NCBI GenBank assembly: GCA_002840015.1 | Contig: PGZE01000008.1 | Span: 1 to 64,000, forward strand | Direction of reading: 5' to 3' | From: Gammaproteobacteria bacterium HGW-Gammaproteobacteria-2 | Lineage (GTDB): Bacteria > Pseudomonadota > Gammaproteobacteria > Xanthomonadales > Xanthomonadaceae | DNA: 64,000 bases | Shown here: piece after piece, positions 57,126-64,000 of the stretch | Position numbering within the stretch: position 1 is the stretch's first letter | How the letters are laid out: each line of letters begins with the position of its first letter | Position numbers and translations under genes: made by a program | Notes under the pieces: model-generated | Database searches by the model: none | What the model saw: only the letters and a program-made list of their open reading frames with translations | Told to the model about the DNA's origin: nothing

Positions 57126-59470
57126 GCATTCATGAGCATCAGTCAACCGGCGCTGGCGGCAACAGCGGCAACCCGCAGCACGCGCACACGGCCATCTCAG
57201 ACCCCGTTTGCGGCATGAAGGTCGATCCGGCCACGTCGAAACACCGGGCCGAACACGACGGCAAGAGCTACCATTTTTGTTCCGCGCGTTGCCACGACAA
57301 GTTCATTGCCGACCCCGCGCAATATCTTTCGGCGAAACCGGAAACTGCCCCAGCGGCAGTGCCCGCCGGCACCCTGTTCATCTGCCCGATGCACCCGCAG
57401 ATTCGTCAGGATCATCCCGGCACGTGCCCGATCTGCGGCATGGCACTGGAGCCGGAGATGCCTGGCGTTGAGGACGACGACAATCCCGAACTGCGCGACT
57501 TCAGCCGACGTTTCTGGTGGACGCTGCCGCTATCGGTGGTGGTGTTGGTATTGGCGATGTTTGGCCATCGCCTGCCATTGCTGTCTGCCGATATGCGGAC
57601 CTGGATCGAGCTGATTTTGAGTACACCGGTGGTGCTGTGGGCAGGCTGGCCATTTTTTGTGCGCTGCATCGCCTCGATTCGCAACCGCGCGCCCAATATG
57701 TGGACGCTGATCGGCATCGGTGTGTCAGCAGCGTTTGGTTACAGCGTGGTGGCTACGCTTGCGCCGGAATGGTTCCCGGCCTCGTTTCGCGAGCACGGCC
57801 GGGTCGGCGTGTACTTTGAAGCCGCTGCGGTGATCGTGTCACTGACCTTGCTCGGCCAGTTGCTGGAACTGAAGGCACGCTCGAAGACATCAGCAGCGAT
57901 CAAGGCTCTGCTCGGCCTGGCACCCAAGACCGCGCGCCGGCTGCGCGACGACGGTAGCGAAGAAGACGTTGAACTGAGCCATGTCCATGTCGACGATCGC
58001 CTGCGCGTGCGCCCTGGCGAGAAAGTGCCAGTGGACGGAGAAGTGATCGAGGGCCGCTCGCACATCGATGAGTCGATGCTGACCGGTGAACCGATGCCAG
58101 TCGAAAAGTCGGTTGGTTCGGCGGTGATCGGCGCCACCCTCAATGGCACCGGCAGTCTGGTGATTCGCGCCGGCAAAGTGGGTTCGCAGACGGTGCTCGC
58201 GCAGATCGTGCAAATGGTGGTGCAGGCGCAACGCTCGCGTGCGCCGATGCAGCGCATGGCTGACAAAGTGGCGTACTGGTTTGTGCTCGCGGTACTCACG
58301 GCTTCGGTCATCACATTTTTTGTATGGGGCTGGTTCGGCCCCGAACCGGCGTGGACTTTTGCGGTGCTCAATGCGGTTTCGGTGCTGATCATCGCCTGCC
58401 CCTGCGCACTGGGCCTGGCCACGCCAATGTCGATTATGGTCGCCACCGGGCGTGCGGCTCAGGCCGGCGTGCTGTTCCGCGATGCCGAGGCGATCGAAAA
58501 CCTGCGCAAGATCGATACCCTGATCGTGGACAAGACCGGCACCCTGACCGAAGGGCGCCCGACGTTCCGCACCATCGTGCCGGCGGACGGCTTCAGCGAG
58601 GATGAAGTGCTGCATCTCGCCGCCAGCCTCGATCAGGGCAGCGAGCACCCGCTCGCCGAAGCCATTGTTGCCGAGGCGCGACGTCGTGAACTGCGTTTGC
58701 AAACGGCGGAGACGTTCGAATCGGCCACCGGCATCGGCGTGCGCGGCGTGGTCAATGGCCGCAAACTCGCCATCGGCAACAGTGAGTTGATGCGCGATGC
58801 CGGTGTCGATCCCACGGTGATGCACGAGGCTGCCGAAGCGCTGCGCCATGAGGGCGCCAGCGTCATGTTTCTCGCTGTCGATGGACAATTGGCCGGGCTG
58901 ATCGCGGTCGCGGACCCAATCAAGGCATCCACAGCGGAAGCGATCAAGGCACTGCATGATGCCGGGTTACGCATCGTGATGGCGACAGGCGATGGCCTGA
59001 CCACCGCCAACGCGGTGGCACGTCAACTGGGGATCGACGAAGTGCACGGCGAAGTGCGTCCGGCTGACAAGATCGCGCTGGTACAGAAGCTCAAGGCCGA
59101 GGGCCACAAGGTGGCAATGGCCGGCGACGGCATCAACGACGCGCCGGCGCTGGCCGGTGCCGATGTCGGCATTGCCATGGGCACCGGTACCGACGTGGCA
59201 ATGTCCAGCGCACAGGTGACGCTGGTCAAAGGCGACTTGCGCGGCATCTTGCGGGCACGTGAGATTTCCAGCAACACGGTGGCCAACATGAAGCAGAACC
59301 TCTCTTTCGCCTTCCTTTACAACGCGCTCGGCGTGCCGATTGCGGCCGGCGTGCTGTATCCGCTGTTCGGCCTGTTGCTCAGCCCGATGATCGCAGCGCT
59401 GGCAATGAGCTTGAGTTCGGTGTCGGTAGTCAGCAATGCGCTGCGGCTGGGCCGCGCTGGACGCTTTTGA
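57122..59470 (+). CDS. Cu(I)-exporting P1B-type ATPase
   Basis: 782 residues. Instead of CXXC HMA domains it has an N-terminal His tail, a YHS domain ([10 protein letters not shown] ... CSARCHDKF) and a second metal-binding domain (ICPMHPQI ... [13 protein letters not shown]). Then come eight transmembrane helices, TGEPMPVEK, the CPC ion motif ([12 protein letters not shown]), phospho-Asp in DKTGTLT, the HP motif GSEHPLAEA and [10 protein letters not shown]. The last helices carry YNALGVP and [14 protein letters not shown], typical of copper pumps. It expels cytoplasmic Cu(I) into the periplasm, where CopA and the cytochrome would meet it. Confidence 0.95.
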   Translation: MSIHEHQSTGAGGNSGNPQHAHTAISDPVCGMKVDPATSKHRAEHDGKSYHFCSARCHDKFIADPAQYLSAKPETAPAAVPAGTLFICPMHPQIRQDHPGTCPICGMALEPEMPGVEDDDNPELRDFSRRFWWTLPLSVVVLVLAMFGHRLPLLSADMRTWIELILSTPVVLWAGWPFFVRCIASIRNRAPNMWTLIGIGVSAAFGYSVVATLAPEWFPASFREHGRVGVYFEAAAVIVSLTLLGQLLELKARSKTSAAIKALLGLAPKTARRLRDDGSEEDVELSHVHVDDRLRVRPGEKVPVDGEVIEGRSHIDESMLTGEPMPVEKSVGSAVIGATLNGTGSLVIRAGKVGSQTVLAQIVQMVVQAQRSRAPMQRMADKVAYWFVLAVLTASVITFFVWGWFGPEPAWTFAVLNAVSVLIIACPCALGLATPMSIMVATGRAAQAGVLFRDAEAIENLRKIDTLIVDKTGTLTEGRPTFRTIVPADGFSEDEVLHLAASLDQGSEHPLAEAIVAEARRRELRLQTAETFESATGIGVRGVVNGRKLAIGNSELMRDAGVDPTVMHEAAEALRHEGASVMFLAVDGQLAGLIAVADPIKASTAEAIKALHDAGLRIVMATGDGLTTANAVARQLGIDEVHGEVRPADKIALVQKLKAEGHKVAMAGDGINDAPALAGADVGIAMGTGTDVAMSSAQVTLVKGDLRGILRAREISSNTVANMKQNLSFAFLYNALGVPIAAGVLYPLFGLLLSPMIAALAMSLSSVSVVSNALRLGRAGRF

Positions 59471-59474
59471 GCGG

Positions 59475-59503
59475 CAAATCATTAATGATTTGATCACGAT
59501 CAA
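59475..59503 (+). promoter_or_regulatory. Two overlapping palindromes before module B
   Basis: 59475-59492 is a perfect 18-base palindrome CAAATCATTAATGATTTG, and 59490-59503 is TTGATCACGATCAA with six-base arms. They lie 4-32 bases after the ATPase stop and up to 60-85 bases before the CopL-like gene. This AT-rich stretch stands out from the 62-65 percent GC surroundings and looks like a transcription-factor operator rather than a terminator, since no T-run follows. Confidence 0.6.
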
Positions 59504-59560
59504 GATTGGTATCGCGATTCGATGGGAACATTGCCGCACGGCTGGAGATTGCTCACACCG

Positions 59561-59980
59561 ATGATTCGCACACAACGCCAACACCAACGCCAACGCTGGA
59601 TCGCCCTTTGGGCGATCTTGGCGTTGCTGCTCGGTCAAAATGCGTCGGCCGCGCATGCATGCATGCGTTCACCGCTCGCTGCGGCCAGTACCGCCGAGCA
59701 GACACACACCGGTCATTCCGCCGACCACGTATCGGTAACGAAGGCGTGTCCGCATTGCAGCACAGTCGCAACATCCGCCTGCATGGTGCATTGCGCCGAC
59801 CATGCCAAAGACAGCAGCCCATCCGCCAAAGTATTCGAAGTTCCGATGCTTCCGGGTCTAGGCTTCTGGCCTTTGCTTGTACGTCTCGAGTCCACGCCGA
59901 CCACGCGCGTCGGTCAGGTTGACGTGATCCGTAATGCGGACAATCGACGACTCTACGAGTTCTGCACGCTGCTGATCTAG
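59561..59980 (+). CDS. CopL-like exported Cys/His-rich protein, module B
   Basis: 139 residues from the ATG at 59561 (an ATG at 59522 gives 13 more). Signal sequence (WIALWAILALLLGQNASAAHA), then a cluster HTGHSADH, KACPHCSTVATSAC and MVHCADH, followed by a non-conserved tail ending YEFCTLLI. Ligand spacing differs from the copL at 52059, but size, location and Cys/His content match: it opens an operon of exported metal-associated proteins. A CACCG-ATTC-CGGTG hairpin follows its stop (59993-60006). Confidence 0.6.
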   Translation: MIRTQRQHQRQRWIALWAILALLLGQNASAAHACMRSPLAAASTAEQTHTGHSADHVSVTKACPHCSTVATSACMVHCADHAKDSSPSAKVFEVPMLPGLGFWPLLVRLESTPTTRVGQVDVIRNADNRRLYEFCTLLI

Positions 59981-60147
59981 TGTGCCTCGGCGCACCGATT
60001 CCGGTGTCTGCCTGCTCGATGTCCCGTTTCTCGAATCGCGGCGTTTGCCGAGTCACAGGCATCACCGCCATGCGGGTGCCGCACCACCTTCATCTTCGTT
60101 TACATCCACCGCCGCGCCGTTGGCTCGGCGAGCAAAGGACAACAACC

Positions 60148-61434
60148 ATGCGTATTCCATTGGCTACCCCATTGGCGCTCGCTGTCGGCTTCGCGCTATC
60201 CATCGCATCGCCCTGGGCATTGGCGGCATCCAGCCCGACCAACGATTCCGCCGAGCTGGCCGCGTTGCGGGCGCAGGTCGCCGAGCTGACGCGCCGCCTC
60301 GACGAACTGGCACAGAAAGCCGACAGCACACAGGCTGCTGCTCAGGCCGCGCAGGATACCGCGCAGGCGGCTGATCAACGCACCGTGCAACTGGAGCAAC
60401 AGACCCGAACGCTGGCCTCCAGCCAGGCAGGCGCCACCCGTGTGGTCTCGCATCTGGGCGGCTATGGCTTCGTCAACTTCGTTGCTCCACAAGACGGTAA
60501 CGCCGCTTTCTCGCAAGTGGGCTTCAATCCGATCTTTCATTACAGCTACGACGACAAGATATTTTTCGAAGGCGAGCTGGAGTTGGAGGCCGAGGAGGAT
60601 GGTTCGACTTCCACCGCACTCGAGTTCGCCAACATTGGTTGGCTGTTCGGCGAAAACGCCATGCTGGTCGCCGGCAAGTTTCTCAGCCCACTCGGCAATT
60701 TCCGCCAGAACCTGCATCCGGCGTGGATCAACCGCTTGGCCACCATGCCATTGGGATTCATGGATGGCGGCGCCGCACCGATCGCCGACGTTGGCTTGCA
60801 ACTGCGCGGATCGTTTTCTGCGGCAGCAGCTGGGCAGTTCACTTATGCCGGGTTCGTCACCAACGGACCGACGCTGGAAGCCGATGGTGACGAAATTGAA
60901 GCCATCGCAACCGAAGGCGGCACCGGCAACGCCGACGGTAACTTCACTGTCGGTGGTCGGGTCGGCTGGTTTCCCGTGCCAACGCTGGAAATCGCCGGTT
61001 CGTATGCCCGTGGCCGGGTCAGCGTGACCTCGATCGAAGGGGAGGAAGCGGAGGACGAACCAACACGCAGCTATCGATTCTATGGTGCTGATTTCAACTG
61101 GCAGCCGTTGCCGGGCCTTGGTGTGCGTGGCGAGTATGCGCGCCAACGTGCCGGCGGGGCAGAGGCAAGCGTTGCGCCCGATTCGGCGGTGTGGCGCACC
61201 TGGTACACGCAGGCGGCGTACCGCTTCAACGGGTTGCCATGGGAAGTTGTTGCGCGTTACGGCGATTTCAAGTCGAACAACGACATGATGTCGGCTAGTC
61301 AGTTCGGTGCCGGCCTCAACTACTGGCTGACCGCAAGCACCGTCATCAAGGCGGGTTACGAGTTCAACAATCCGGATTCGCCGATGAGTGCGGTTGGCGA
61401 CAAGTTCATCATGCAAATCGCACACGGCTTCTGA
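60148..61434 (+). CDS. Outer-membrane porin-like protein
   Basis: 428 residues. Signal peptide (LALAVGFALSIASPWALA), an N-terminal coiled coil (about 30-95, LRAQVAELTRRLDELAQ), as in OprP/OprO-type and SLH-like porins, then a beta-barrel (about 100-428) closing with a terminal Phe (FIMQIAHGF). The coiled coil could trimerise the protein or tie it to the cell wall. Ribosome-binding site AAAGGAC. Phosphate-selective type porins are the nearest shape, but the cargo is unknown; the context suggests metal or anion traffic. Confidence 0.83.
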   Translation: MRIPLATPLALAVGFALSIASPWALAASSPTNDSAELAALRAQVAELTRRLDELAQKADSTQAAAQAAQDTAQAADQRTVQLEQQTRTLASSQAGATRVVSHLGGYGFVNFVAPQDGNAAFSQVGFNPIFHYSYDDKIFFEGELELEAEEDGSTSTALEFANIGWLFGENAMLVAGKFLSPLGNFRQNLHPAWINRLATMPLGFMDGGAAPIADVGLQLRGSFSAAAAGQFTYAGFVTNGPTLEADGDEIEAIATEGGTGNADGNFTVGGRVGWFPVPTLEIAGSYARGRVSVTSIEGEEAEDEPTRSYRFYGADFNWQPLPGLGVRGEYARQRAGGAEASVAPDSAVWRTWYTQAAYRFNGLPWEVVARYGDFKSNNDMMSASQFGAGLNYWLTASTVIKAGYEFNNPDSPMSAVGDKFIMQIAHGF

Positions 61435-61445
61435 GGAGACCTGAC

Positions 61446-62096
61446 ATGAACCTTATTCACAGCACCCTTTTACGCGCGTGCGCGGTTGGCCTGATTGCGA
61501 TGGCAACTCCGTTCGCAACCGTTTCTGCCGCACCCGTGGCTGAGTCGGCGCAGCCTGCGAACGACCCGATGACGTTTGCCCGTGGCGCACAAGCCTGGGC
61601 CGATACGTGCGCTCGCTGTCACAATTTTCGCGACCCCAGGGAGTTCAGCGACGTGCAGTGGCGTGCGGTCATGCTGCACATGCGTATCCGAGCCAACCTG
61701 TCTGGCCAGCAGGCACGCGACATTCTCGGCTTTCTACAAGGTAGCAATGATCCGGCGGCGGTGATGTTCGCCCCGACCATGGCGGCGTCAACATCTGCCA
61801 CTGCGGTGGCCGGACCAGGCACTGAACCCGCCGTGTTGTTCAACCAGACCTGCGTTGCCTGCCATGGTGCCAACGGCAAGGGTGCGCTGGCCGGTATTCC
61901 AGATTTCACGTCCGCGCAAGGGCCGCTGGCGCGCAAGACCGACGCCCAACTCGCGGAGAGCATTCTCAACGGCCTGCAAACGCCGGGCGCGGCAATGGCA
62001 ATGCCTGCACAGGGCGGCAATCCGGCCGTCACGGAGTCCGATGCCGCCGCATTGGCCCATTATCTGCGCGCGCAGTTCTACGGCGGGTCGCGATGA
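61446..62096 (+). CDS. Dihaem cytochrome c
   Basis: 216 residues, 11 bases after the porin stop, with GAGGAG upstream. Signal peptide (LLRACAVGLIAMATPFATVSA), then two c-type haem sites CARCH (about 55-59) and CVACH (about 135-139). The first domain is short, resembling a degenerate c553 unit, and the second is a class I fold with a candidate Met ligand in AMAMPAQGG. Periplasmic electron carrier; possible electron acceptor for an oxidase or donor during metal reduction or oxidation. Confidence 0.88.
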   Translation: MNLIHSTLLRACAVGLIAMATPFATVSAAPVAESAQPANDPMTFARGAQAWADTCARCHNFRDPREFSDVQWRAVMLHMRIRANLSGQQARDILGFLQGSNDPAAVMFAPTMAASTSATAVAGPGTEPAVLFNQTCVACHGANGKGALAGIPDFTSAQGPLARKTDAQLAESILNGLQTPGAAMAMPAQGGNPAVTESDAAALAHYLRAQFYGGSR

Positions 62097-62218
62097 ATCG
62101 TAGTGGCTGCCGTACCAGGCAGGTGTGACGTACCGTTTTGTGGCCACGGATGGCCACGAACTACCGCAGGCTGGTATGCCGCTGCGGCCCCATGGTTTCA
62201 ACACAACGAGGTGATGTC

Positions 62219-62620
62219 ATGAATGGTTCAAGCAAAAGCATTCGCTGTTTGCGGGCGTTTCGTGGTGTACCGTCTCGGCGCACCATGATCGCCGCCCTGA
62301 GTGGCCTGTTGCTCGCCGGCAGCGTCAGCGCCGGCCCGGTCTACCATAAACTGGTCATGCAAGGCCAGGTGCTGTCGGTGGACGGCGATACGCTGGTGGT
62401 CTGCATTGGCAAGGACGATGGTGCCGAGGTTGGTCAAGAACTGAAACTGGTGCGGCATGTGCGCAGCAGCGCGGCGCCCAAGGCGGGCGGTCCCGGCTTC
62501 CGCCGCGAGGTGATTGGCAAGGTGCGCATCTACAAGATTTTCAATGAGCACTACGCAGGCGCCGAGGTGGTGCTGGGCGCTGCGCGCGAGAGCGACATGG
62601 TGGAGCTGGAAAGCAAGTGA
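62219..62620 (+). CDS. Exported FlgT_C-like small protein
   Basis: 133 residues with a long signal sequence containing RRTMIAALSGLLLAGSVSAG (a near twin-arginine stretch). The mature part is a two-strand-repeat barrel: GQVLSVDGDTLVVCIGKDDG, AEVGQELKLVRHV and VIGKVRIYKIFNEHYAGAEV. It resembles the C-terminal domain of FlgT and related SH3-like exported domains. A lone Cys in VVCIG could bind metal. Unknown function; the last gene of module B, 122 bases after the cytochrome. Confidence 0.65.
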   Translation: MNGSSKSIRCLRAFRGVPSRRTMIAALSGLLLAGSVSAGPVYHKLVMQGQVLSVDGDTLVVCIGKDDGAEVGQELKLVRHVRSSAAPKAGGPGFRREVIGKVRIYKIFNEHYAGAEVVLGAARESDMVELESK

Positions 62621-62666
62621 CCGCCATGCCCGCCAGTGGCCATAATCTACGGCAATACTCCGCGCT

Positions 62667-63071
62667 ATGAACCGTCGCACCGCCAAGCGCCTGTTCGCCA
62701 TCGCCGGCCGTTTGCTGCTGGCGGTGTCGCTGGTATTTTCGACCGGGCCGTGGGCGTCGGTGCTGGCGTCGGTGCAGGCCGGCGATTGCCAGCATATGAT
62801 GAGCACCGCGCAACATGGCTCGGCAAGCACAAACTACGATTGCTGCCCGGATGCGCGTGGCGATCACGGCATACCCGACTGCGGCAAATACGCTTCGCCA
62901 TGTAGCGGCATTTGCAATGCAGTGTGCGGGTTGGCTTGGTCTGGTCCGGTACCTGCTGCGTTGGCATTTGCCGGCTTGCCGGTGATTGCGGTAGCGCCGC
63001 TCCCGCGTTCGGGCATGCACGCGCCGACGCTATTCACATCTCCGGCACTGCGACCGCCGATTTCCATCTGA
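62667..63071 (+). CDS. CopL-like exported Cys/His-rich protein, module C
   Basis: 134 residues. Signal sequence (LFAIAGRLLLAVSLVFSTG), then GDCQHMMSTAQHG, YDCCPDARGDH, PDCGKYASPCSGICNAVCG and a Pro-rich end. Closest of the two copies to the copL at 52059 (CC pair, Met pair, C-x-x-x-C tail). It is followed by an eight-pair hairpin with a GCTT loop (63085-63104), and then the TolC-type gene, so it opens a third export unit. Confidence 0.68.
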   Translation: MNRRTAKRLFAIAGRLLLAVSLVFSTGPWASVLASVQAGDCQHMMSTAQHGSASTNYDCCPDARGDHGIPDCGKYASPCSGICNAVCGLAWSGPVPAALAFAGLPVIAVAPLPRSGMHAPTLFTSPALRPPISI

Positions 63072-63084
63072 TTGCCTGATCGCT

Positions 63085-63104
63085 CCGGTCGCGCTTGCGA
63101 CTGG
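63085..63104 (+). promoter_or_regulatory. Hairpin between module C CopL-like gene and TolC gene
   Basis: CCGGTCGCGCTTGCGACTGG: eight-pair stem (one G-T pair) with GCTT loop. The copL-copA leader hairpin at 52532-52555 shares the same GCTTG loop. It is 16 bases before the ATG at 63121, so could affect initiation. Confidence 0.45.
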
Positions 63105-63120
63105 CCGTTGATTGCAATGG

Positions 63121-64000
63121 ATGGAAATCCTCATGATCTGTTTTTTATTGAGTCGTCGCGCCTGCGTGCGCGGCAGTAACGCCTCTGTACCAACCCCGAC
63201 ACCGTCGGCCGCCATCCGTGTCGTGCAGCGCTGTGCACAACGCACACGCGTCGCTGCATTGCTGTTGCTGGCGCTGACTGCCGTGGCGGTGAATGCACAG
63301 GCGCAGCCCGAATCCGGCCCATTGGTGGTCGAACTCTCCTTGCCCGAAGCCCTGCGTATTGCGGTGGACGGCAATCCCGGGCTAGCGGAGATGCGCGAGC
63401 GGGCGCTGGCGGCGGCACAGGTGCCATCGCAGGCCGGCACCTTGCCCGACCCGAAGCTGAACTTCAATGCGCTCAACCTGCCGGTAGACACCTTCAGCCG
63501 CAGCCAGGAAGCGATGACCCAGATGCAGTTCGGGGTCAGTCAGAGTTTCCCGTTCCCCGGCACCTTGCGCTTGCGCCGCGAGGCGGCCACGTATGAGGCG
63601 GAAGCGGCCAGCCTGTCGGTCGTCGAGACCCGGCTGCGGCTGTTGCGTGATGTCAAGAAAGCCTGGTGGGAATTGGCGTATCTCGACCGCGCGGTGGCGA
63701 TCATCAGCGACAACTTGACCCTGATCGATCAATTCATCGACATCGCCAACACCAAGTACAGCGTCGGCAAGGGATTGCAGCAGGATGTGCTGCTCGGTCA
63801 GGTGGAACGCGGTCGCCTGCATGATCGCATGCTGCAACTGCGGGGCATGCGCGGAGTCATTGCCGCGCGACTCAATGCCTTGCTGGCGCGGCCACCCAAT
63901 GCGCTGGTGAGATTGCCGGAGCGGATTGACGAAGCCTTGCCCTCGCTGCCGATGCCGGGGCGTTTCATCAGCGAAGCCGAACAACAGCGCCCGCTGCTGG
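63121..64000 (+). CDS. TolC-family outer-membrane channel (CusC/CzcC-like), 3' end outside window
   Basis: About 293 residues visible. A long N-terminus with basic residues and a signal (RVAALLLLALTAVAVNAQAQ) is followed by the first OEP repeat: LSLPEALRIAVDGNPGLAEM, then GTLPDPKLNFNA, QMQFGVSQSFPFPGTLRLRR (substrate-channel strands) and LRLLRDVKKAWWELAYLDRA. This is the periplasm-spanning outer-membrane partner of RND metal pumps such as CusCBA and CzcCBA; cusB/cusA-like genes are expected beyond the window. ATGs at 63121 and 63133 are both possible. Follows the module C CopL-like gene by 49 bases. Confidence 0.9.
   Translation, partial: MEILMICFLLSRRACVRGSNASVPTPTPSAAIRVVQRCAQRTRVAALLLLALTAVAVNAQAQPESGPLVVELSLPEALRIAVDGNPGLAEMRERALAAAQVPSQAGTLPDPKLNFNALNLPVDTFSRSQEAMTQMQFGVSQSFPFPGTLRLRREAATYEAEAASLSVVETRLRLLRDVKKAWWELAYLDRAVAIISDNLTLIDQFIDIANTKYSVGKGLQQDVLLGQVERGRLHDRMLQLRGMRGVIAARLNALLARPPNALVRLPERIDEALPSLPMPGRFISEAEQQRPLL

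Overview
The window is a contiguous piece of a GC-rich gammaproteobacterial chromosome. Gene content and gene order (tyrS / M23 peptidase / anmK, lptM-dapF-DUF484-xerC-hslVU, a CopL-CopA-CopB copper unit, and REP-type palindromes of the TGGGAGC...GCTCCCA kind) point to the Xanthomonadales/Lysobacterales. That placement is an inference from gene content, since no 16S rRNA is present. No rRNA, tRNA, CRISPR array, prophage or transposase gene was seen.

Region 1 (1-19.4 kb) is housekeeping plus signalling: the start of a CGFS glutaredoxin, an LpxH-like metallophosphoesterase, glnE (apparently broken by one out-of-frame deletion), a DPP-IV type peptidase, ubiA, an OmpR-type two-component pair, a three-PAS GGDEF-EAL protein, a serine hydrolase plus alpha/beta hydrolase pair, hemB, aroE, an AT-richer orphan secreted protein bracketed by a duplication of the aroE 3' end, and tyrS.

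Region 2 (19.5-49.2 kb) holds an M23 endopeptidase and anmK (peptidoglycan), and a fully overlapping glnS / Cys-rich lipoprotein / deaminase / rlmM operon. It also holds two TonB-dependent receptors, a DISM-type degenerate GGDEF protein, msrA, mscL, an M28 peptidase, a Rieske protein followed by prpB-prpC (methylcitrate cycle), and a conserved block lptM-dapF-DUF484-xerC-hslV-hslU-NTF2-DUF971-pyrE-DUF4124. Intergenic gaps carry several families of dispersed repeats, one nested inside another.

Region 3 (49.9-64 kb) opens with an HD-GYP c-di-GMP phosphodiesterase and then becomes a metal-resistance island. It contains three modules, each opened by a small exported Cys/His-rich CopL-like protein. 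Module A is CopL / CopA multicopper oxidase / CopB / cytochrome c with a His-rich tail / NTF2-like protein, followed by a CueR-like regulator with its own MerR-type promoter and a Cu(I) P1B-ATPase. Module B is CopL-like / porin / dihaem cytochrome c / FlgT_C-like protein. Module C is CopL-like / TolC-type outer-membrane channel, cut by the window end. Together these would oxidise, bind and export copper or related metals from cytoplasm and periplasm.

The most promising unusual signals are the three-fold repetition of CopL-like leaders with hairpins and operator-like palindromes, the cytochromes embedded in the copper operons, the nested repeat families, the glnE deletion, and an EF-hand-like loop inside a TonB receptor.
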